Under the pieces are notes generated by a model. That model ran no database searches and was not told the origin of the DNA. It saw only the letters and a program-made list of their open reading frames with translations. A DNA stretch of 64,000 nt from Consotaella aegiceratis (GTDB lineage: Bacteria; Pseudomonadota; Alphaproteobacteria; Rhizobiales; Rhizobiaceae): positions 282,409-346,408 of the forward strand of contig NZ_JAZHFT010000002.1 in the NCBI RefSeq assembly GCF_036541425.1, in the 5' to 3' direction. Position 1 is the first letter of the stretch; every line of letters starts with the position of its first letter. The translations under genes and the position numbers were made by a program. Positions 62,058-64,000 of the stretch are shown piece after piece.

Positions 62058-62642
62058 ATGAGAGAAACCGGTTCGGGGGAATCCGCCGCGACGGCGCCGG
62101 ATGTCGAGATCTGGCTCGGCGCCATCGTCTGCGACGACCGCGCGGCGATCGACCTCATTCTGCGCGAGGTGGCGCTCGACCTGAAGAAGCGCGGCATCAA
62201 GGTCGCGGGTCTGGTTCAGGCGGAAACCTGCGAGGCGTCGGGCAGCCCGAAGCTGGCCCTTTGGGACATCGCCAGCGAACGGACGATGCCGATCGGCCAA
62301 AATCTCGGCAAGGGGTCCCACGGCTGTCGTCTGGATACCAGCCGGCTGTCGGCGGCCAGCGAAGAACTGGAGCGGCAACTCGACGACTCGATCGAACTCG
62401 TGATCGTCAATCGTTTCGGCAAGGTGGAGGCCGAAGGGAGAGGTCTGCGAAGCGTGATATGCGATGCCGCCTTGCGCGGGATCCCGGTGTTGCTCACCGT
62501 TCAGACCACGCACGAAGACGCATGGCAAGAGTTCGAGGCTGGATTGGCGCAGCCGCTCGCCCCCGCGAGGGAAGCGATTCTCGCGTGGTGCGAGGCGGCC
62601 CTCGCCACGGGCCGACGGCGGGGCCATGCCCCGGTCCAATGA
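62058..62642 (+). CDS. DUF2478 family protein, NTP-binding-like, often molybdenum-linked
   Basis: The protein (194 residues from ATG 62058) fits the DUF2478 family, in which a P-loop-like fold is recognised and genes often sit near molybdate or nitrogenase genes. The conserved part runs from LGAIVCDDRAAIDLILREVA through IKVAGLVQAETC, LALWDIASERTMPIGQNLG, DLVIVNRFGKVEAEGRGLR-like and IPVLLTVQ segments. An in-frame ATG at 61971 would add 29 residues that look unconserved. No clear operon partner is present. Its function is not known; a link to the molybdenum enzymes NasA and NarG in this window is speculative. Confidence 0.75.
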   Translation: MRETGSGESAATAPDVEIWLGAIVCDDRAAIDLILREVALDLKKRGIKVAGLVQAETCEASGSPKLALWDIASERTMPIGQNLGKGSHGCRLDTSRLSAASEELERQLDDSIELVIVNRFGKVEAEGRGLRSVICDAALRGIPVLLTVQTTHEDAWQEFEAGLAQPLAPAREAILAWCEAALATGRRRGHAPVQ

Positions 62643-62781
62643 CGGCCACGAGTCGGACGCGGGTCTCTCGCTTCGATCCGCAGATCGCGCGCAACGACAG
62701 AGCGCCGGGACGGGCCGCATAGTTCGCCGCGCAGGCGGATTCTCTGCGTCCGAGGCTCATGGCTGCGTTGTGCGCTGCGCA

Positions 62782-64000
62782 CAGGGGGATCGCATTTGGG
62801 AATTTGAATTGGCATTTGTTGGTTGAATGGAATCGGATGAGGGCCTGGCTCTGAGAGGAGAAGGCCGATGTCCTGGTTCACGGCGAGCTTTGCCGAGGTT
62901 CCGGATCCGCGCACGGGTAATGCCAAGCGCCACGATCTTCTGGAGGTTCTGACGATTGCGCTGACGGCGGCGGTCTGCGGGGCGGAGCATTGCTCCGACT
63001 TTGCCGATTTCGCGGCCGACCGGGAGGATCTGTTCCGGGAGTTCCTGCGGCTCGAGAACGGCATCCCGAGCCACGACACGTTCAGCCGCGTATTCCGGCT
63101 GCTCGATCCGGAGGCGTTTGCGAGTTGCTTCGGGCGGTTCGTGGAGGCGCTGGGCGCGGCCGGCGAAGGGGTGATCGCCATCGACGGCAAGACGCTGCGC
63201 GGCTCCTTCGACACGGCGGCGAAGCGCTCGCCGCTGGCGGTGGTGACGGCGTTCGCCTCGGCCACCCACACGGTGATCGGGCAACAGGGCTTTCGCGCCG
63301 GCGAGGGCGACAGCGAGATCCTTGCCGCCCGAGCCCTGCTGGAATGCCTGGACCTCAGCGGCCAGTTGGTGACGGCCGACGCGATCCACTGCCAGAACGA
63401 GACGGCCCAGGTGATCCTCGATCGCGGCGGCGACTATCTGTTGCGGCTGAAGGACAACCGGCCGGCTCTGGCGGCCACGGTGGCCGAGTACTTCGCCGAT
63501 CCGAAGGTCTGCGCCGATCTGCCCGTCGCAGAGACCACCGACGCCGACCACGGCCGCATCGAGGTGCGGCGCGCCCTTGTCAGCCACGATCTGTCGTGGC
63601 TGCGCGGACCGAAGCGGGCGGCGGGCGATCTGGTCCTTCTGCCCGGACTCGGCTGCCTCGGCATGATCGAGGCCACGATCACGCGGGATGGCAAGACCAG
63701 CGTCACTCGCCACTGTCACCTGTCCTCGCGGCCGCTGAGCGCCGAGGCCTACCTGGCGGCGGCCCGGGCTCACTGGTCCATCGAGAACAGCCTGCATTGG
63801 GTGCTCGACATGACCTTCGACGAGGACCGCGCCCGCAACCGCAAGGACAACGGCCCGGAAAACCTCGCCATTTTGCGAAAGCTCGCCCTCAACATGCTCA
63901 AGCGCGCCAGGCCTTCAATCTCCATCCGTCGCAAGCGAAAGCGATCCGGATGGTCCAACGACTTCGCTCGTTCCATCCTCGGCCAAATGCGATAGCCCTG
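62782..64000 (+). mobile_element. Complete ISAs1-family insertion sequence
   Basis: The element spans from CAGGGGGATCGCATTTGG (62782-62799) to its inverted partner at 63983-64000, which match at 16 of 18 positions. It encodes one intact transposase. The right inverted repeat ends on the last base of the window, so target-site duplications cannot be checked. Confidence 0.85.
62868..63995 (+). CDS. ISAs1-family transposase, intact
   Basis: The 375-residue DDE transposase has the N-terminal DDE_Tnp_1-associated region (DPRTGNAKRHDLLEVLTIAL) and the catalytic core: AIDGKTLRGS (first Asp), LVTADAIHCQ (second Asp) and AHWSIENSLHWVLDMTFDED (catalytic Glu). Its length is usual for the family and there is no frameshift, so it is probably active. 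ATG 62868 follows GAGGAGAAGG. The stop lies within the right inverted repeat. Confidence 0.93.
   Translation: MSWFTASFAEVPDPRTGNAKRHDLLEVLTIALTAAVCGAEHCSDFADFAADREDLFREFLRLENGIPSHDTFSRVFRLLDPEAFASCFGRFVEALGAAGEGVIAIDGKTLRGSFDTAAKRSPLAVVTAFASATHTVIGQQGFRAGEGDSEILAARALLECLDLSGQLVTADAIHCQNETAQVILDRGGDYLLRLKDNRPALAATVAEYFADPKVCADLPVAETTDADHGRIEVRRALVSHDLSWLRGPKRAAGDLVLLPGLGCLGMIEATITRDGKTSVTRHCHLSSRPLSAEAYLAAARAHWSIENSLHWVLDMTFDEDRARNRKDNGPENLAILRKLALNMLKRARPSISIRRKRKRSGWSNDFARSILGQMR

Overview
The window comes from the chromosome (or a large replicon) of a GC-rich alphaproteobacterium, most likely of the Rhizobiales. The evidence is the syntenic succinoglycan-type exo cluster, the NasS/NasT nitrate switch, a NarR-like Fnr-family regulator beside narK, and rhizobial-style short palindromes. 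No rRNA, tRNA, CRISPR array, prophage or replication origin was seen. Species cannot be named from the sequence alone.

Layout. (1) 1-5.4 kb is a decayed accessory stretch: the 3' part of a GH3 beta-glucosidase, a molybdopterin-binding gene that has lost its second half, a dead IS5-family copy carrying two short palindromic insertions, and a broken hybrid histidine kinase. (2) 5.6-21.5 kb, plus strand, is assimilatory nitrate reduction: a GFA-family protein, nasT-nasS, an RNA leader with a terminator and two hexaloop hairpins, nrtA-nrtB-nrtCD (two ATPases fused), a GAF-repeat protein, nirB-nirD-nirC, nasA and cysG. (3) 21.6-32.6 kb, minus strand, is respiratory nitrate reduction, narK1-narK2-narG-H-J-I, followed by a parvulin-type isomerase and two small genes. 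A divergent Crp/Fnr-family regulator (NarR-like) sits at 32.85 kb with FNR-type boxes between it and narK1. (4) 33.8-41.2 kb is ferric-siderophore uptake: an AraC regulator, a TonB-dependent receptor, and a periplasmic binding protein, two permeases and an ATPase joined by 4-base overlaps. (5) 41.2-58 kb is an exopolysaccharide cluster in the Sinorhizobium order exoQ-F-Y-X-U-V-W-T-K-L-A-M-O-P, with exoZ, exoB, exoH, exoI and exoN absent. It is followed on the opposite strand by a PPP-type phosphatase, a GMC oxidoreductase and an acyltransferase-3 membrane protein. (6) 62-64 kb holds a DUF2478 protein and a complete ISAs1-family insertion sequence whose right inverted repeat ends at the last base of the window.

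How it fits together. The nas genes import nitrate (NrtABCD), reduce it to nitrite (NasA) and ammonium (NirBD), move nitrite (NirC) and make the siroheme (CysG). NasS/NasT probably sense nitrate and control read-through of the nrtA leader. The nar genes respire nitrate under low oxygen and run convergently against nas, with only 28 bases between the two transcription units. The Exo proteins build a lipid-linked repeat (ExoY, A, L, M, O, U, W, with ExoV adding pyruvate), flip it (ExoT), polymerise it (ExoQ/ExoP), export it (ExoF) and trim it (ExoK). An 11-base palindrome, TTGCA-N-TGCAA, lies upstream of exoT and upstream of the acyltransferase/GMC pair, with a close variant upstream of exoL. 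This suggests the two unassigned enzymes belong to the polysaccharide regulon and may decorate the polymer.
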